A stretch of DNA of 64,000 nucleotides from Pseudomonadota bacterium (lineage in GTDB: Bacteria > Pseudomonadota > Gammaproteobacteria > Acidiferrobacterales > Acidiferrobacteraceae), in assembly GCA_021819245.1 (NCBI GenBank), contig JAKARI010000002.1, positions 61,639-125,638 on the forward strand. The letters run 5' to 3'. How positions within the stretch are numbered: position 1 is the stretch's first letter; each line of letters opens with the position of its first letter. The notes under the pieces are model-generated. The model saw only the letters and a program-made list of their open reading frames with translations, did not search any database and was not told the DNA's origin. The position numbers and the translations under genes were made by a program. Below, piece after piece: positions 39,756-51,282 of this stretch.

Positions 39756-42119
39756 CTAGCTGGCGTTGGCCTCGGCGGCGCGCGCGGTCGGCGACCGCAG
39801 CAGCGGCACCTTGATGAGGTCGAGCAGCGCCACAAAGACGATCGTAAACCCGAGCAGGAGGCCGATCGCAGTCCACTTCACCGGCGCCATGCCGAATACC
39901 CCGAAGTGCGCGAGTATCGACACCATGATCACATCCCCTACGATCGCCATCAAGAGATAGGTGCCGGGACGCGAGGACCACATGTAGGAGCGTTCGCGCA
40001 CGAGCAGCACGTTGGACAGACCCGAGAACACGAGACCGAGGAAGCTCAAGGTGCGCAGCTCGCCGATCGGCAGATGCAAGACATCCTTGCCCAGGCCAAA
40101 TACCGCGAAGATGTAGATGAGCCATGCCACAGCGATGACGATCGAGACCTTGATGAGCGTGCGAACGTTCCAGATATCCGGCTCGCGCGATACGCGGACG
40201 TTATCGTTGGCGATCGACATGGTCACGAAATCGTTGGCGAACAGGAGCAGGAGCACGAGCAGCGGCGTCACCACGAAGTGCCGGAATATGATGAGGCCCA
40301 GGGCCAGGAACACCGCCACCTGGATGGTCTTTACGATCTTGTTGATGGTGTAGGTCAAAAGCCGCTGATAGACCCGCCGGCCGGTCTTGACCGCCTCCAC
40401 GACCCCCTTGAGGCCCGATTCGGTCAGCACCATACTGGCCGCCGCCTTGGCGACGTCGGTGGCGCTCGATACCGCGATGCCGACCTCCGCCTGCTTGAGC
40501 GCCGGCGCGTCGTTCACCCCGTCGCCGGTCATGCCCACGGTGTGGCCGATGTTCTGAAAGGTCTGCACCAGACGGAACTTGTCTTCAGGATAGACGCCGG
40601 CGTAGATGTCGCAGATCGCGCCCTTGGCGATCTCGTCCCGGCCGCCGATCACGACGCCTTCCATGCCGAGCTCGGCGGCCACGACGCGCGCGGTGGCCAT
40701 GCTGTCGCCGGTCACCATGCGCACGCGCACGCCGAGCTCCCGGAGCTCGGATATGATGCCGCGCGCCTCGGGCCGCGGCGGATCGGCGAGCGCGATGAGC
40801 CCCTTGAATGCGAGCGCGCCCTCGCGGCCCGCCGCCACTCCGAGAACCCGGGCGCCGCTGGCCGCAAGGTCGGCGATCGCGGTCTCCCAGAAATCGCCGT
40901 CGACGCCGGCGAGCTTGGCGACCACATGCGGGGCGCCCTTGACCGCGCGCCAGGTCTCGCCGTCGCGCAGAAAGGTCGCCTCCGAGCGCTTGGTGGCCGG
41001 GTCAAACGGCGTAAATCCGGTCTTCTCGGGGGCACGGACACCCGTCTCCGCAAGCCGCGTCAGGATGGCCTTGTCGAGGGGGTCTTGCGTGCGCTCATCG
41101 CTCGCGAGCGCCCCCATGAGCAAGAGATCCGCGTCGTCGACGCCATCTGCCGTCTGCATGCCCGAGAGCGTCAGTTCATTGAGCGTAAGCGTCCCGGTCT
41201 TGTCGCTGCAGAGCTCGTTCATGGCCGCCGATTCCTCGACGGCCGCAAGCCGCGTGAGCAGCACGCCCTTGCTCGAGAGGTCGAGCGATGCGACCGCGCT
41301 TGTGAGTGTGAAGGTCGCGGTCAGCGCCACCGGCACCGAGGCCACCAGCAGGATGAGCGCAAACGGCAACACCTTCATGAAGGCAAGCCCGGTGATGCTC
41401 GCGTATATGAGGATCGCCACCACCAGCGCGCCGTCCATGAGCAGGAGATAGCGGACGATCGACATCACCAGTTCTTCGGCGTGGCTGCGGGCCCCGGCGC
41501 CGCGCATGAGCTCCGCGGTCTTTCCGAAGAAGCTGCGGCTGCCGGTGGCCGTGACGCTGCCGCTTGCCTCTCCGCGGCGCAGGACCGAGCCCGAATAGAC
41601 GAGCTCCCCGGGTTCACGCTCCACCGGCACGGACTCTCCGGTGAGCGCAGACTGGTCGACTAGCACCTGCCCTTCGGCCACCACCAGATCGGCGGGCGCG
41701 AAGTCGCCGACGCGCAGGTGCACATAGTCTCCGGGTACGAGATCCGACGACGGCACCTGCTTCCACGCGCCGTCACGCAGCACGCGCGCCATGATCTGCA
41801 GGCGGGTGCGCAGCATGTTGAGTGCGGTTTGCGCCTTTTGCTGATGCATGAACCCGAGAATGGCGTTGAATACCAGCAAGAATCCGATGATCGCGCCTTC
41901 GATGTAGTTGCGCATGATGACTTCGAGGACGAGGGTGGCCTCGAGCATCCACGGCACCGGCCCCCAGAATTTCTTGAAAAACAGCTTGTAGGGATTGGGT
42001 TTGTCCTCGGCGATGACATTGGGCCCGTATTCGGCCAATAACCGCGTCACCTCTTCGCTGGTCAGGCCCTTGGGGTTTATTACATACTCCGTCTTGCGCT
42101 CGCTTGCTGCCTCACCCAT
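39756..42119 (-). CDS. Plasma-membrane proton-efflux P-type (P3A) ATPase
   Basis: CSDKTGTLTLNELTL phosphorylation motif, MTGDGVNDAPALKQAEVGIAVS; IIIA-like organisation. Confidence 0.92.
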   Translation of the reverse strand: MGEAASERKTEYVINPKGLTSEEVTRLLAEYGPNVIAEDKPNPYKLFFKKFWGPVPWMLEATLVLEVIMRNYIEGAIIGFLLVFNAILGFMHQQKAQTALNMLRTRLQIMARVLRDGAWKQVPSSDLVPGDYVHLRVGDFAPADLVVAEGQVLVDQSALTGESVPVEREPGELVYSGSVLRRGEASGSVTATGSRSFFGKTAELMRGAGARSHAEELVMSIVRYLLLMDGALVVAILIYASITGLAFMKVLPFALILLVASVPVALTATFTLTSAVASLDLSSKGVLLTRLAAVEESAAMNELCSDKTGTLTLNELTLSGMQTADGVDDADLLLMGALASDERTQDPLDKAILTRLAETGVRAPEKTGFTPFDPATKRSEATFLRDGETWRAVKGAPHVVAKLAGVDGDFWETAIADLAASGARVLGVAAGREGALAFKGLIALADPPRPEARGIISELRELGVRVRMVTGDSMATARVVAAELGMEGVVIGGRDEIAKGAICDIYAGVYPEDKFRLVQTFQNIGHTVGMTGDGVNDAPALKQAEVGIAVSSATDVAKAAASMVLTESGLKGVVEAVKTGRRVYQRLLTYTINKIVKTIQVAVFLALGLIIFRHFVVTPLLVLLLLFANDFVTMSIANDNVRVSREPDIWNVRTLIKVSIVIAVAWLIYIFAVFGLGKDVLHLPIGELRTLSFLGLVFSGLSNVLLVRERSYMWSSRPGTYLLMAIVGDVIMVSILAHFGVFGMAPVKWTAIGLLLGFTIVFVALLDLIKVPLLRSPTARAAEANAS

Positions 42120-42167
42120 TACCGCCTCCTCATGTCCGTGTATGTCGTTCCAGTCGCGGTTCCCACC

Positions 42168-42659
42168 TTATACCCGTGGCTTTAACGCGGGTTTCTTGCT
42201 GCTCTGGCCGAGCTTGTGATCGAAGGTCTCCTTCAAGACCGCCTTGTGGACATCGCCGATACTGAGGATTCCGACGAGCTTGCGGTCCACGGTCACCGGG
42301 ATGCGTCGGATCTTATGCGCAATCATGACGGCCACGGCACGCAGGATCTGATCGTCCGGCCCGACCGTAAACACATGGGATGTCATAAATTCCGCGACCC
42401 GGGCATCCATGACGTCACGGAACTCGCTATCGAGGTCCTCGAATTGCACGTGCGCCGACATCTCGATGGCCTTGTCGATCTTGGGGTACAGGGCCCGCAG
42501 GACGTCTTTTTCCGATATGACGCCGACGAGAATGCCATCCTCGGTTACTACCGGCAGCCCGCTGATATGGTAGAACCCGAGAACGGTGGCTACGTCGCGC
42601 AGCGCGCTATCCGGCCGCACGGTCTTCATTTTTGTTGTCATGACTTCTTTTACCAGCAT
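42168..42659 (-). CDS. Tandem CBS-domain protein
   Basis: MLVKEVMTTKMKTVRPDSALRDVATVL...GISVEKD-like ISEKDVLRAL... second CBS repeat. Confidence 0.88.
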   Translation of the reverse strand: MLVKEVMTTKMKTVRPDSALRDVATVLGFYHISGLPVVTEDGILVGVISEKDVLRALYPKIDKAIEMSAHVQFEDLDSEFRDVMDARVAEFMTSHVFTVGPDDQILRAVAVMIAHKIRRIPVTVDRKLVGILSIGDVHKAVLKETFDHKLGQSSKKPALKPRV

Positions 42660-43370
42660 AACGGACCTCCGTAGGTGGAACAGCGCGATTCCCAGTACCT
42701 AGCACCCCGATAGCCGCCAAACCAATCTCCTGGGAACGTGGAATAGACGACCACTGGCTCGGAGCCTGAAAATCCGGAGACGGCGCGACATCAAGGCCTA
42801 GGACTATAGGACGCACGTGCGTCGACCGCAAGAACGCGAGTGCGCCTCCTGCGCGGCGATGAGGGAGAAAACGATGATCGGGGGGGATAAGGATTTTCTA
42901 TATATTGCGGAGGGCAAAAAAAGCGCACTTTATAAGACCATGGAATGTTCCGCCATGACTTGATTTATCTCAATGAAAAGACACGGGAATTTCCCAAAAC
43001 GCGCGCACGGCCGCAGTGTGAGTAAACGCAGGGTTTCAATATATAACGAAACACTATTATTAAAGCAAGCAATGAGTCCGTAAAAAAATCAAAAGAGCAG
43101 AGGGTCTTACGCACGGCCCCCAATGCCCTATAAAGCGTGTTTTATGGCCCCCGCCGTCCCGGCACGGGGGCCGTCCGTGGGGGCCTCCTGATCGCCCCCG
43201 TGGCCCGCTCGGGCGCGATGCGCCTCGCGGATTCGGGGGCCGCGATCGGCGCGCGGCATAGGGCGACATCGCGCGGAAAAATCCCTTGAAAACCTGCGCG
43301 CAGACCCCAGATTATCACCCGTCCCGGGGAGCAGGTCCCCGATAACCGTTATCATCAGGAGGTGATTGTC

Positions 43371-43820
43371 ATGGCAGCCTTGATACCCAGTCCGACCAAT
43401 TCCGGATGGACCCTTGTGAATGACGAATTGGATAATCTGCTGGAGGGCTTTTTCCGACCCCTGCACCGGAGGGCCGATGCGGGCCCGGCGACCGGCACGG
43501 TACCGGCCATGGACGTGATGGAGCGCGATAATGAATACGTGATCCGCATGGATATGCCCGGCGTCAAACGTGAGGATATCGACATTACGCTCGCCGAGGG
43601 CGTGCTGACCGTGACGGGCGAGGTCAGGCGCCAGCATCAGGAGAAGGCGGGGGATCGCGTGATCCGCGAGGAGCGCTGCTACGGGAAGATTTCACGGAGC
43701 GTGCGCCTCGGGTCGCACATCGACGACAAGAAGGTGGCGGCCAACTATAAAGACGGCGTATTGGAGCTCACGTTGCCCAAGGCCGACGAGATGAAGCCGA
43801 AGAAGATCACGGTCGCCTAA
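43371..43820 (+). CDS. Hsp20/alpha-crystallin small heat-shock protein
   Basis: YVIRMDMPGVKREDIDITLAEGVLTVTGEVRR...GKISRSVRLGSHIDDKKVAANYKDGVLELTLPK; strong AGGAGGTGAT RBS. Confidence 0.93.
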   Translation: MAALIPSPTNSGWTLVNDELDNLLEGFFRPLHRRADAGPATGTVPAMDVMERDNEYVIRMDMPGVKREDIDITLAEGVLTVTGEVRRQHQEKAGDRVIREERCYGKISRSVRLGSHIDDKKVAANYKDGVLELTLPKADEMKPKKITVA

Positions 43821-43838
43821 GGCCGCGCATCGTGTCGT

Positions 43839-43865
43839 GAGGGCCCCCGCCGGGGGCCCTCTTTT
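43839..43865 (+). terminator. Rho-independent terminator of hsp20
   Basis: GAGGGCCCCCGCCGGGGGCCCTCTTTT. Confidence 0.8.
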
Positions 43866-43915
43866 ACGTTTTATGGGCGGAGCCTAGGGCTCGCGGCTGT
43901 GGACCGCACGGCTGA

Positions 43916-44845
<930 letters not shown>

Positions 44846-44863
44846 TCGAATGGAGGGGGGACG

Positions 44864-45127
44864 ATGGATGAGTCGGCAATCGCGCGGTATTTTGCCGCAA
44901 CGCCCGCCATTGCGGCGTTGTGCTCGCAAAACGGCTGGCCTGATCATGACAGCCTGAAGATCGAGGTGTTGGAGCGGGGGCGCGACAGCGCCCTGTGCGC
45001 GGTCTCGTTCGAGGAGATTCTTGTCGAGGGGGCCGGGTGCGTGGCCGGGCGAGTGCCCTGCTGGGGGCGGTTTCGCGTGCAATGGGACGCCGCGGGCCGC
45101 ATCGTGCACGCGTCGCGCATCGACTGA
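44864..45127 (+). CDS. Hypothetical protein
   Basis: 87 aa ORF between argB and slmA, same strand and close spacing. Confidence 0.5.
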   Translation: MDESAIARYFAATPAIAALCSQNGWPDHDSLKIEVLERGRDSALCAVSFEEILVEGAGCVAGRVPCWGRFRVQWDAAGRIVHASRID

Positions 45128-45130
45128 TCC

Positions 45131-45727
45131 ATGGCCCGGCCACGTCGCGGCGAACGTCGCCAAGAGATCCTCGAAACCCTGGCGCGCCTCCTCGAGGAGG
45201 CCTCCGGGGTCCCCATCACCACGGCCCATCTGGCCTCGGCCGTCGGCGTCTCGGAGGCCGCCCTCTATCGGCATTTCCCAAGCAAGGCGCGCATGTTCGA
45301 GGCGCTCTTTGAGTTCGTCGAGGAGAGTCTCTTTACGCGTATCAACCGCATCGCCGCAGAGCCGGTCGCGGCATCCCTCAAGATCGGCCAGGTCCTGCGC
45401 CTGTGGCTCGCGTTCGCCGACAAGAACCATGGGCTCGCCAATCTTTTGCAGGGGGTCGTGCTGGCCGGCGAGCATGAGCGTCTGCGCGACCGGCTGGCGC
45501 AACTCTACGAGCGCATGGAGACCCATCTGCGCACGCTCTTGCGCGATGCCCATCTCGCGCCGCATCTGCCGGCCCCTGCGGTGTGCGCGCAGCTTTTGCT
45601 GGCCACGGCCGATGGACGTGTCGCGCAGGCCGTGCGCACGCGGTTTCGCATATCACCGCTCGCCGACTGGGACGCCCAATGGGCGATCTTGAGCGCCGCA
45701 CTCTTTGGTTCCGGGGCGCCGATCTGA
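45131..45727 (+). CDS. slmA: Nucleoid occlusion factor SlmA (TetR family)
   Basis: RRQEILETLARLLEE...ITTAHLASAVGVSEAALYRHFPSKARMFEALFEFVEESLF. Confidence 0.92.
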   Translation: MARPRRGERRQEILETLARLLEEASGVPITTAHLASAVGVSEAALYRHFPSKARMFEALFEFVEESLFTRINRIAAEPVAASLKIGQVLRLWLAFADKNHGLANLLQGVVLAGEHERLRDRLAQLYERMETHLRTLLRDAHLAPHLPAPAVCAQLLLATADGRVAQAVRTRFRISPLADWDAQWAILSAALFGSGAPI

Positions 45728-45775
45728 CTTGCGGCCTAGCCGGTCACCGCGGGACCGCCCGGACCCTGGCGGCCC

Positions 45776-46522
45776 TCACGGCAAGGTCTTGCAGAGGGGG
45801 CAATCCGGATCCCGGCGCCGGCGGATACGGCGGCCTTCCAGGGTCTTGTCGTCGAACACCCAGAGGTCTTGTGTCAGGGGCGTGGGGATGCCGGCCAGCA
45901 CCTTGATGGCCTCGGCCGCCTGCAATGCCGCAATCGCCCCGGCCACGGGCCCCAGGACCCCGCGTTCCGAACAGCTTTCGGCATCGTCTCCGCCCTCGGG
46001 ATAGAGGCAGCGATAGCAGCCCGCGGCGGGCTCTTTGGGGTGTACCACGAGCAGTTGGCCCGTCATGCGGATCACCGCCGCCGATACGAGCGGGATGGCG
46101 GCCCGGATGCACGCCTCGTTGACGGCAAAGCGCGTGGCAAAGTTGTCGGAGGCATCACACACAAGGTCAGCCTGGGCCACCTCGGCTGCAAGCACCGCGC
46201 CTTGCAGACGCTCGGGAATGAGGCGCAGGCCTGTGGCCCCCAGGGCCGTCAGTGTCTCGTGCGCAGCGTCGGTCTTTGGCAGCCCCACATGGCGATCGCC
46301 ATACAGGATCTGGCGCGGGAGATTGGACAGGCCGACGGTGTCGGGGTCGGCAAGCGCGAGCGCGCCCACCCCGGCGCGCGCGAGATACAAGGCGACCCCT
46401 GAGCCCAGACCGCCTAGACCCACGATCAGCACCCGTGCGCGGGTCAGGCGCAAAACCCCTTCGATGCCCATCTCCGGTAAGAAGATGTGGGCGCTGTGGC
46501 GCAAAAGCTCGGCATCATCCAT
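45776..46522 (-). CDS. moeB: MoeB/ThiF-family adenylyltransferase
   Basis: VLIVGLGGLGSGVALYLARAGVG, DCASDN-like VCDASDNFATR, CYRCLYP...CPLC zinc cysteines. Confidence 0.88.
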   Translation of the reverse strand: MDDAELLRHSAHIFLPEMGIEGVLRLTRARVLIVGLGGLGSGVALYLARAGVGALALADPDTVGLSNLPRQILYGDRHVGLPKTDAAHETLTALGATGLRLIPERLQGAVLAAEVAQADLVCDASDNFATRFAVNEACIRAAIPLVSAAVIRMTGQLLVVHPKEPAAGCYRCLYPEGGDDAESCSERGVLGPVAGAIAALQAAEAIKVLAGIPTPLTQDLWVFDDKTLEGRRIRRRRDPDCPLCKTLP

Positions 46523-47366
46523 GCCACACCCCCTCGGTCACTCGCGGGTGGCCTGCGTAGTCGGGATAGGTGGCGACCGCGGCAAGCCCGGCCTGCGCGC
46601 ACAGCGATCGCACCGCGCCATCTTGCGTGGCGCCATGCTCGATCAAAAGCCGGCCGCCCGGCCGCAGCACGCGCACCGCGGCCGGGATCAGCGTAGCGAT
46701 CGCGCGCAGGCCGTCGGCCCCGCCGTCAAGTGCGCTGCGCGGTTCGTATCGCAGGCCATCGGCATTCAGGCAGGGGTCGGTGCCCTCGACATAGGGGGGG
46801 TTGCTCGCGACAAGGTCGCAGGAGCCGGCCGCGATCGCCTCGGTCCAGGAACCGATCCAGAAAACCACGTCGAGCCCCAGGGCCGCGGCATTGGCGCGTG
46901 CCACCGCCAGGGCCCTCGGGCTCACATCGCAGGCCGCAACCCACGCCTGCGGGCGCTCCTTTTTGAGGGCCAGCGCCACCGCCCCCGAGCCGGTCCCGAC
47001 GTCCATGTAGCGGGCCCCACGGGTAGCCGGCTGGGCCAGCGCCCGCTCCACCAGGATCTCGGTCTCGGGCCGCGGCACCAGCACGTCCGGTGTAACGGCA
47101 AGATCCAGCGACCAGAACTCCTCGTGGCCGACCAGATAGGCGATCGGCTCCCCGCGCGCGCGTCGCGCGATGAGCGCGCGCCACCGCGCCTCGTCGGCCG
47201 GGTGCAACTCCAGGGCCGCATCGGCCGAAAGCAGTCCCGCCAGGGGGCGCTTGAGGACATGGCAGCCGAGTGTCCAGACCTCGCGCATGGGGCAGTGCGC
47301 CTCGCCTCCGCATGCCTCGCGGCCTGCCCGGGCCATGTCCGCCAGGAACCCCTGCACGGTCATCAT
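46515..47366 (-). CDS. prmC: Peptide chain release factor N5-glutamine methyltransferase
   Basis: [26 protein letters not shown]; next to prfA. Confidence 0.93.
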   Translation of the reverse strand: MMTVQGFLADMARAGREACGGEAHCPMREVWTLGCHVLKRPLAGLLSADAALELHPADEARWRALIARRARGEPIAYLVGHEEFWSLDLAVTPDVLVPRPETEILVERALAQPATRGARYMDVGTGSGAVALALKKERPQAWVAACDVSPRALAVARANAAALGLDVVFWIGSWTEAIAAGSCDLVASNPPYVEGTDPCLNADGLRYEPRSALDGGADGLRAIATLIPAAVRVLRPGGRLLIEHGATQDGAVRSLCAQAGLAAVATYPDYAGHPRVTEGVWHG

Positions 47367-48445
47367 TCCAGGGCGAGCGCGGCGAGCTGCTCAGTTTGGT
47401 CCTCGGCGATCAGGGCATCGATCAATTCGTCGAGATCCCCCTCGAGCACCCGCTCGAGGCGGTAGAGGGTGAGATTGATGCGATGGTCGGTAACCCGTCC
47501 CTGGGGAAAATTATAGGTCCGGATGCGCTCCGAACGGTCGCCGCTGCCCACGAGCTTGCGGCGCGTGGCCGCCTCTTTTTCCTGCTTGGCGCGCATCTCC
47601 TGTTCCCGCAGGCGCGAGGCGAGGATCGATAGGGCCCGCGCGCGATTTTTATGCTGCGACCGTTCATCCTGGCATTCGACGACGAGGCCCGTGGGCAGGT
47701 GCGTGACGCGGATCGCCGAATCGGTCTTGTTGACATGCTGGCCACCGGCCCCGGAGGCGCGGAAGGTGTCGATCTTGAGGTCCGCCGGGTTGATCGTGAT
47801 CTCGCGCTCTTCCACCTCGGCCATCACCGCAACTGTGCATGCCGAGGTGTGAATGCGTCCCTGCGCCTCGGTGGCCGGCACGCGCTGGACCCGGTGTCCC
47901 CCGGATTCGAATTTCAGCCGCGAATAGACCGAGGGGCCGGCAAGCCGCGCGATAATCTCCTTGTAGCCGCCGTGCTCGCCCTCGCTTGCGTGGACGACCT
48001 CCAGCTGCCATCCGCGCCGCGTCGCATAGCCCGCATACATGCGGTAGAGATCGCCCGCAAAGAGCGCCGCCTCGTCGCCGCCGGTGCCGGCGCGCACCTC
48101 GAGAAAGATGTTGCGCTCGTCATTGGGATCGCGCGGCAGCATGAGGCGCTTTAAGTCCGCCTCGCATGATTCACGCGCGCGCGCAAGGGCTGCGATCTCC
48201 TCGGAGGCCATGGCGCGCACGCTGGCATCGGCGTCTTGCAGAAGCGATTGGGCGGCCGTCATCTGCTCCTCGGCGCGGCGCCACGCCGCGAAGCGTTCGA
48301 CCACCGGAGTGAGTTCGGCGTGTTCGCGTGATAGCCTCCGGAAGCGCTCCTGATCCTGAGTCACGAACGGGTCCGAGAGTTCGGCTGTGGTTTCCTCGAG
48401 CCGCGATGCCAGGCGCTCGAGTTTGGCGGTGAGCGAGGCCTGCAT
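47363..48445 (-). CDS. prfA: Peptide chain release factor 1
   Basis: [43 protein letters not shown] motif; PAT-type anticodon motif. Confidence 0.96.
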   Translation of the reverse strand: MQASLTAKLERLASRLEETTAELSDPFVTQDQERFRRLSREHAELTPVVERFAAWRRAEEQMTAAQSLLQDADASVRAMASEEIAALARARESCEADLKRLMLPRDPNDERNIFLEVRAGTGGDEAALFAGDLYRMYAGYATRRGWQLEVVHASEGEHGGYKEIIARLAGPSVYSRLKFESGGHRVQRVPATEAQGRIHTSACTVAVMAEVEEREITINPADLKIDTFRASGAGGQHVNKTDSAIRVTHLPTGLVVECQDERSQHKNRARALSILASRLREQEMRAKQEKEAATRRKLVGSGDRSERIRTYNFPQGRVTDHRINLTLYRLERVLEGDLDELIDALIAEDQTEQLAALALE

Positions 48446-49704
48446 CAGGAGTTCGTGTCGTCTAGCCGAAACAAGGCGCGGGTCGCGCCGACCAGATCAA
48501 TGTCGCTATAGGTATTGGCGTCGCGCAAGGTCGTACTCGGGCCATGCATGAATTTGTTGGTAAGGGCATGCGCGAAGCGCAGCAGCACCTGATCGGGGTC
48601 CTCGCCACGCTCGAGCGCGCGCCGCGCCCGCTCGAGCTCGGCATCGCGCAACGACTCGGTGGCACTGCGCAGGGCGCGTACCGTCGGCACCGAATCGAGC
48701 GAGCGCACCCAGCGCATGAACTCTATCACCTCGCCTTCGATAATGGTCTCCGCCTGACGCGCGGCGGCCTGGCGGGACTCCATGTTTTCCTCGATGACGC
48801 CCTTGAGATCATCGATGGTGTACAGATAGACGTCCGCAAGCTCGCTTACCTCCGGCTCTATGTCGCGCGGCACCGCGAGATCGACGAGGAACATGGGCCG
48901 GTGCTTGCGCGCCTTGAGCGCCCTTTCCACCGCACCCTTGCCGAGCAAAGGCAGGATGCTGGCGGTACATGAGATCACGATGTCGGCCGCCGGCAGAGAG
49001 TCCGGTAATTCCAGAAGCGACACCGCCTCGGCGCCATAGATGCCCGCGAGGCTGTTTGCGCGCTCGACCGTGCGGTTGGCCACTATTATGCGCCGGATCC
49101 CCTGTTCCTTCAGATGGCGGGCGGCGAGCTCGATCATCTCGCCGGCCCCAATAAGGAGTACGGTCTGATGGGACAGGTTGTCGAATATGCGTCGCGCGAG
49201 GCTTACCGCCGCATAGGCCACCGATACCGCGTTGGCGCCGATGGCGGTATCCGTGCGCACCTGTTTTGCGACCGAGAACGTGTGCTGGAATAGGCGATTG
49301 AGGAGCTTGCCGGTAGTCCCCGCCTTATGCGCCGCCGCGAATGCCGCCTTCATCTGGCCCAGGATCTGGGGTTCTCCGAGCACCAGGGAGTCGAGGCCGG
49401 AGGCGACGCGAAAGGCGTGGGCGACCGCCGTGCGCCCATCATGAACATAAAGGTGCGGGCGGACCGTGCGTGGCGCGAGTTTGTGGTAGTCGCAAAACCA
49501 GTCGATCAGGGATTCGTCGGAGGCGCCGTCGAGCCCGCAATAGATCTCCGTGCGGTTGCAGGTCGACAGGATCGTCGCCTCCCCGGCCCCGGCCCTGGTC
49601 ACGGCGCGCAGGGCGTCTGGCAGGGCCTGCAGATCGAATGCCGCCTGCTCGCGCAGCGCGACGGGTGCGGTTTTATGGTTGATGCCCAGTGCTACGAGGT
49701 GCAT
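48445..49704 (-). CDS. hemA: Glutamyl-tRNA reductase
   Basis: [51 protein letters not shown]. Confidence 0.96.
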   Translation of the reverse strand: MHLVALGINHKTAPVALREQAAFDLQALPDALRAVTRAGAGEATILSTCNRTEIYCGLDGASDESLIDWFCDYHKLAPRTVRPHLYVHDGRTAVAHAFRVASGLDSLVLGEPQILGQMKAAFAAAHKAGTTGKLLNRLFQHTFSVAKQVRTDTAIGANAVSVAYAAVSLARRIFDNLSHQTVLLIGAGEMIELAARHLKEQGIRRIIVANRTVERANSLAGIYGAEAVSLLELPDSLPAADIVISCTASILPLLGKGAVERALKARKHRPMFLVDLAVPRDIEPEVSELADVYLYTIDDLKGVIEENMESRQAAARQAETIIEGEVIEFMRWVRSLDSVPTVRALRSATESLRDAELERARRALERGEDPDQVLLRFAHALTNKFMHGPSTTLRDANTYSDIDLVGATRALFRLDDTNS

Positions 49705-51199
49705 GGTCTTCGGACCGAGATGGCAATCCCCAAATCCGGGCCGCTGCGACGGCCTCGAGTGTCATGACGGCGACCGCCAGCACGGCACGTACCGGATGGT
49801 GGGCGGCGCCCATCCATCCGATCACGATGACCGCGATGTTGGCCAGTACCAACAATACATAGCCCAAGAATACCATAAACCCCGGAAAGGCGCGGCGTGC
49901 CTGGATCAAGGCCAAGGCCGCCCCGGCGGCGAGGGTCGCGGCGATCAAGAGCTCGCTCCGTACGCCCAGGCCATGGGCGATCCACAGGATCCCGCCGAGG
50001 GTCGCGGTGACCGCCAGGGGTTGTATGCGGCCAAGCGGCCAACGCCCCCGGCCGAGCGCCTCCTGCTGGCTCTCGAGGGCCGCGGCGGTCAGCAAAAGCA
50101 GGCTTGCACGCAGGGTCTCGCTGGCCCAGGGACCGAGACCGATGGTGCCCAGCAACCGCCGGCTGCCATCGATGCCGGCCACGAGCAGCGCCACGGCGTC
50201 CGGGCTGTGGCCAAAGAACCGTGCCCACGAGGCCGTGTTCGCAAAGCCGCTGGCCGTGGCCATGAGAAAGCCCACCGCGCACCCCGCGCCGATGAGTACG
50301 GTAAAATAGAGGGCCGACAGCGGCCGGCGGCTTATGGGATTGTCCCCCAATGGGGCGAGCGATGCGGCCATGGGCAGCGCGCAGGGCAGGAGCGGGAGCG
50401 CCATCACGAGGTGCCCCGGGCGCAGTCGCGGGACCGTAAGCGGCGGGTGGCTGATCAGGGCTGCGGCCATGAGACATACCGTCACAGCACCCAGCAGCAA
50501 GGCCCCGACCGCCCCATAGGCCGGGCGCGCCGCCAGGCGGCCTGCCCGTTTTCTTAGGATGAGCAGGCCAAACAGCAGGCCATACCAGAATAGAGGCGCC
50601 ATCGGCACAACGCCTCGATAGGGCCCGATGGCGATGTGAGCGGAGCCTGCCACTGCCATGGGCCAGAAGACACCGATCGCCGAAAAGAGCACCCCGATGG
50701 CCGCGACCAGGATGAGGCCGCTGACGAGATCGCCGCGCCGGGCGAATAATAGGGGGATCAGGCGGTCGGCTGCGAGATACAAGACCAGAAAGGTCAGAAG
50801 CGCGTGACCACCCTGTACGGCAAGGCCCGTCCAGACAAGCGCCAGGACGGCACTAATGAGCACACGGGCCATGGTATTGACGGTGCGCCATGCGGGGTAC
50901 GTCTCAAGCCGTCCCTGGGCGAGTGCGCTGGCGGCGCCCACGGTCGTGCCCGACAGCAGGATGGCGAGAACGGCCGGGCCCCAGCCGAAACGCAGGCCAA
51001 AGGCCGCCCCCGCCAGCAAGAGCGGGATCCCGAGGACGCCGAGGTCGTGCAACCCCGCGACTATGCGCGGGCCTGCCCCGGCGATCGCCCTTGTATTATA
51101 ATCGGGCCCTTCTCCGAGCACGACCGCAAGCCGGCCCAGGAAACGGTAGGCCAGGGCCAGGACCGGAATGGCGATCAGGGGGAGTACAATCAGGTTCAT
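49673..51199 (-). CDS. Polytopic membrane protein with CstA-like N-terminal motifs
   Basis: AYRFLGRLAVVLGEGPDYNTRAIAGAGPRI...ILLSGTTVGAASALAQGR resembles CstA AIAGAGP region; many TM segments. Confidence 0.55.
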   Translation of the reverse strand: MNLIVLPLIAIPVLALAYRFLGRLAVVLGEGPDYNTRAIAGAGPRIVAGLHDLGVLGIPLLLAGAAFGLRFGWGPAVLAILLSGTTVGAASALAQGRLETYPAWRTVNTMARVLISAVLALVWTGLAVQGGHALLTFLVLYLAADRLIPLLFARRGDLVSGLILVAAIGVLFSAIGVFWPMAVAGSAHIAIGPYRGVVPMAPLFWYGLLFGLLILRKRAGRLAARPAYGAVGALLLGAVTVCLMAAALISHPPLTVPRLRPGHLVMALPLLPCALPMAASLAPLGDNPISRRPLSALYFTVLIGAGCAVGFLMATASGFANTASWARFFGHSPDAVALLVAGIDGSRRLLGTIGLGPWASETLRASLLLLTAAALESQQEALGRGRWPLGRIQPLAVTATLGGILWIAHGLGVRSELLIAATLAAGAALALIQARRAFPGFMVFLGYVLLVLANIAVIVIGWMGAAHHPVRAVLAVAVMTLEAVAAARIWGLPSRSEDHAPRSTGHQP

Positions 51200-51282
51200 G
51201 GCAGGTGTCTCCCGCGGGCTTTTGGAGAGCATAGACGCTCACGGTTCCGATGGGCCCCCTAATCCTAAGCGAATGGAGCGTT

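Noticed and set aside
39906-41663. 585-aa plus ORF opposite the P-type ATPase
   Set aside because: Antisense shadow with Arg/His/Asp-rich composition and no domain motifs
46035-47465. 476-aa plus ORF over moeB/prmC
   Set aside because: Antisense to strongly supported genes
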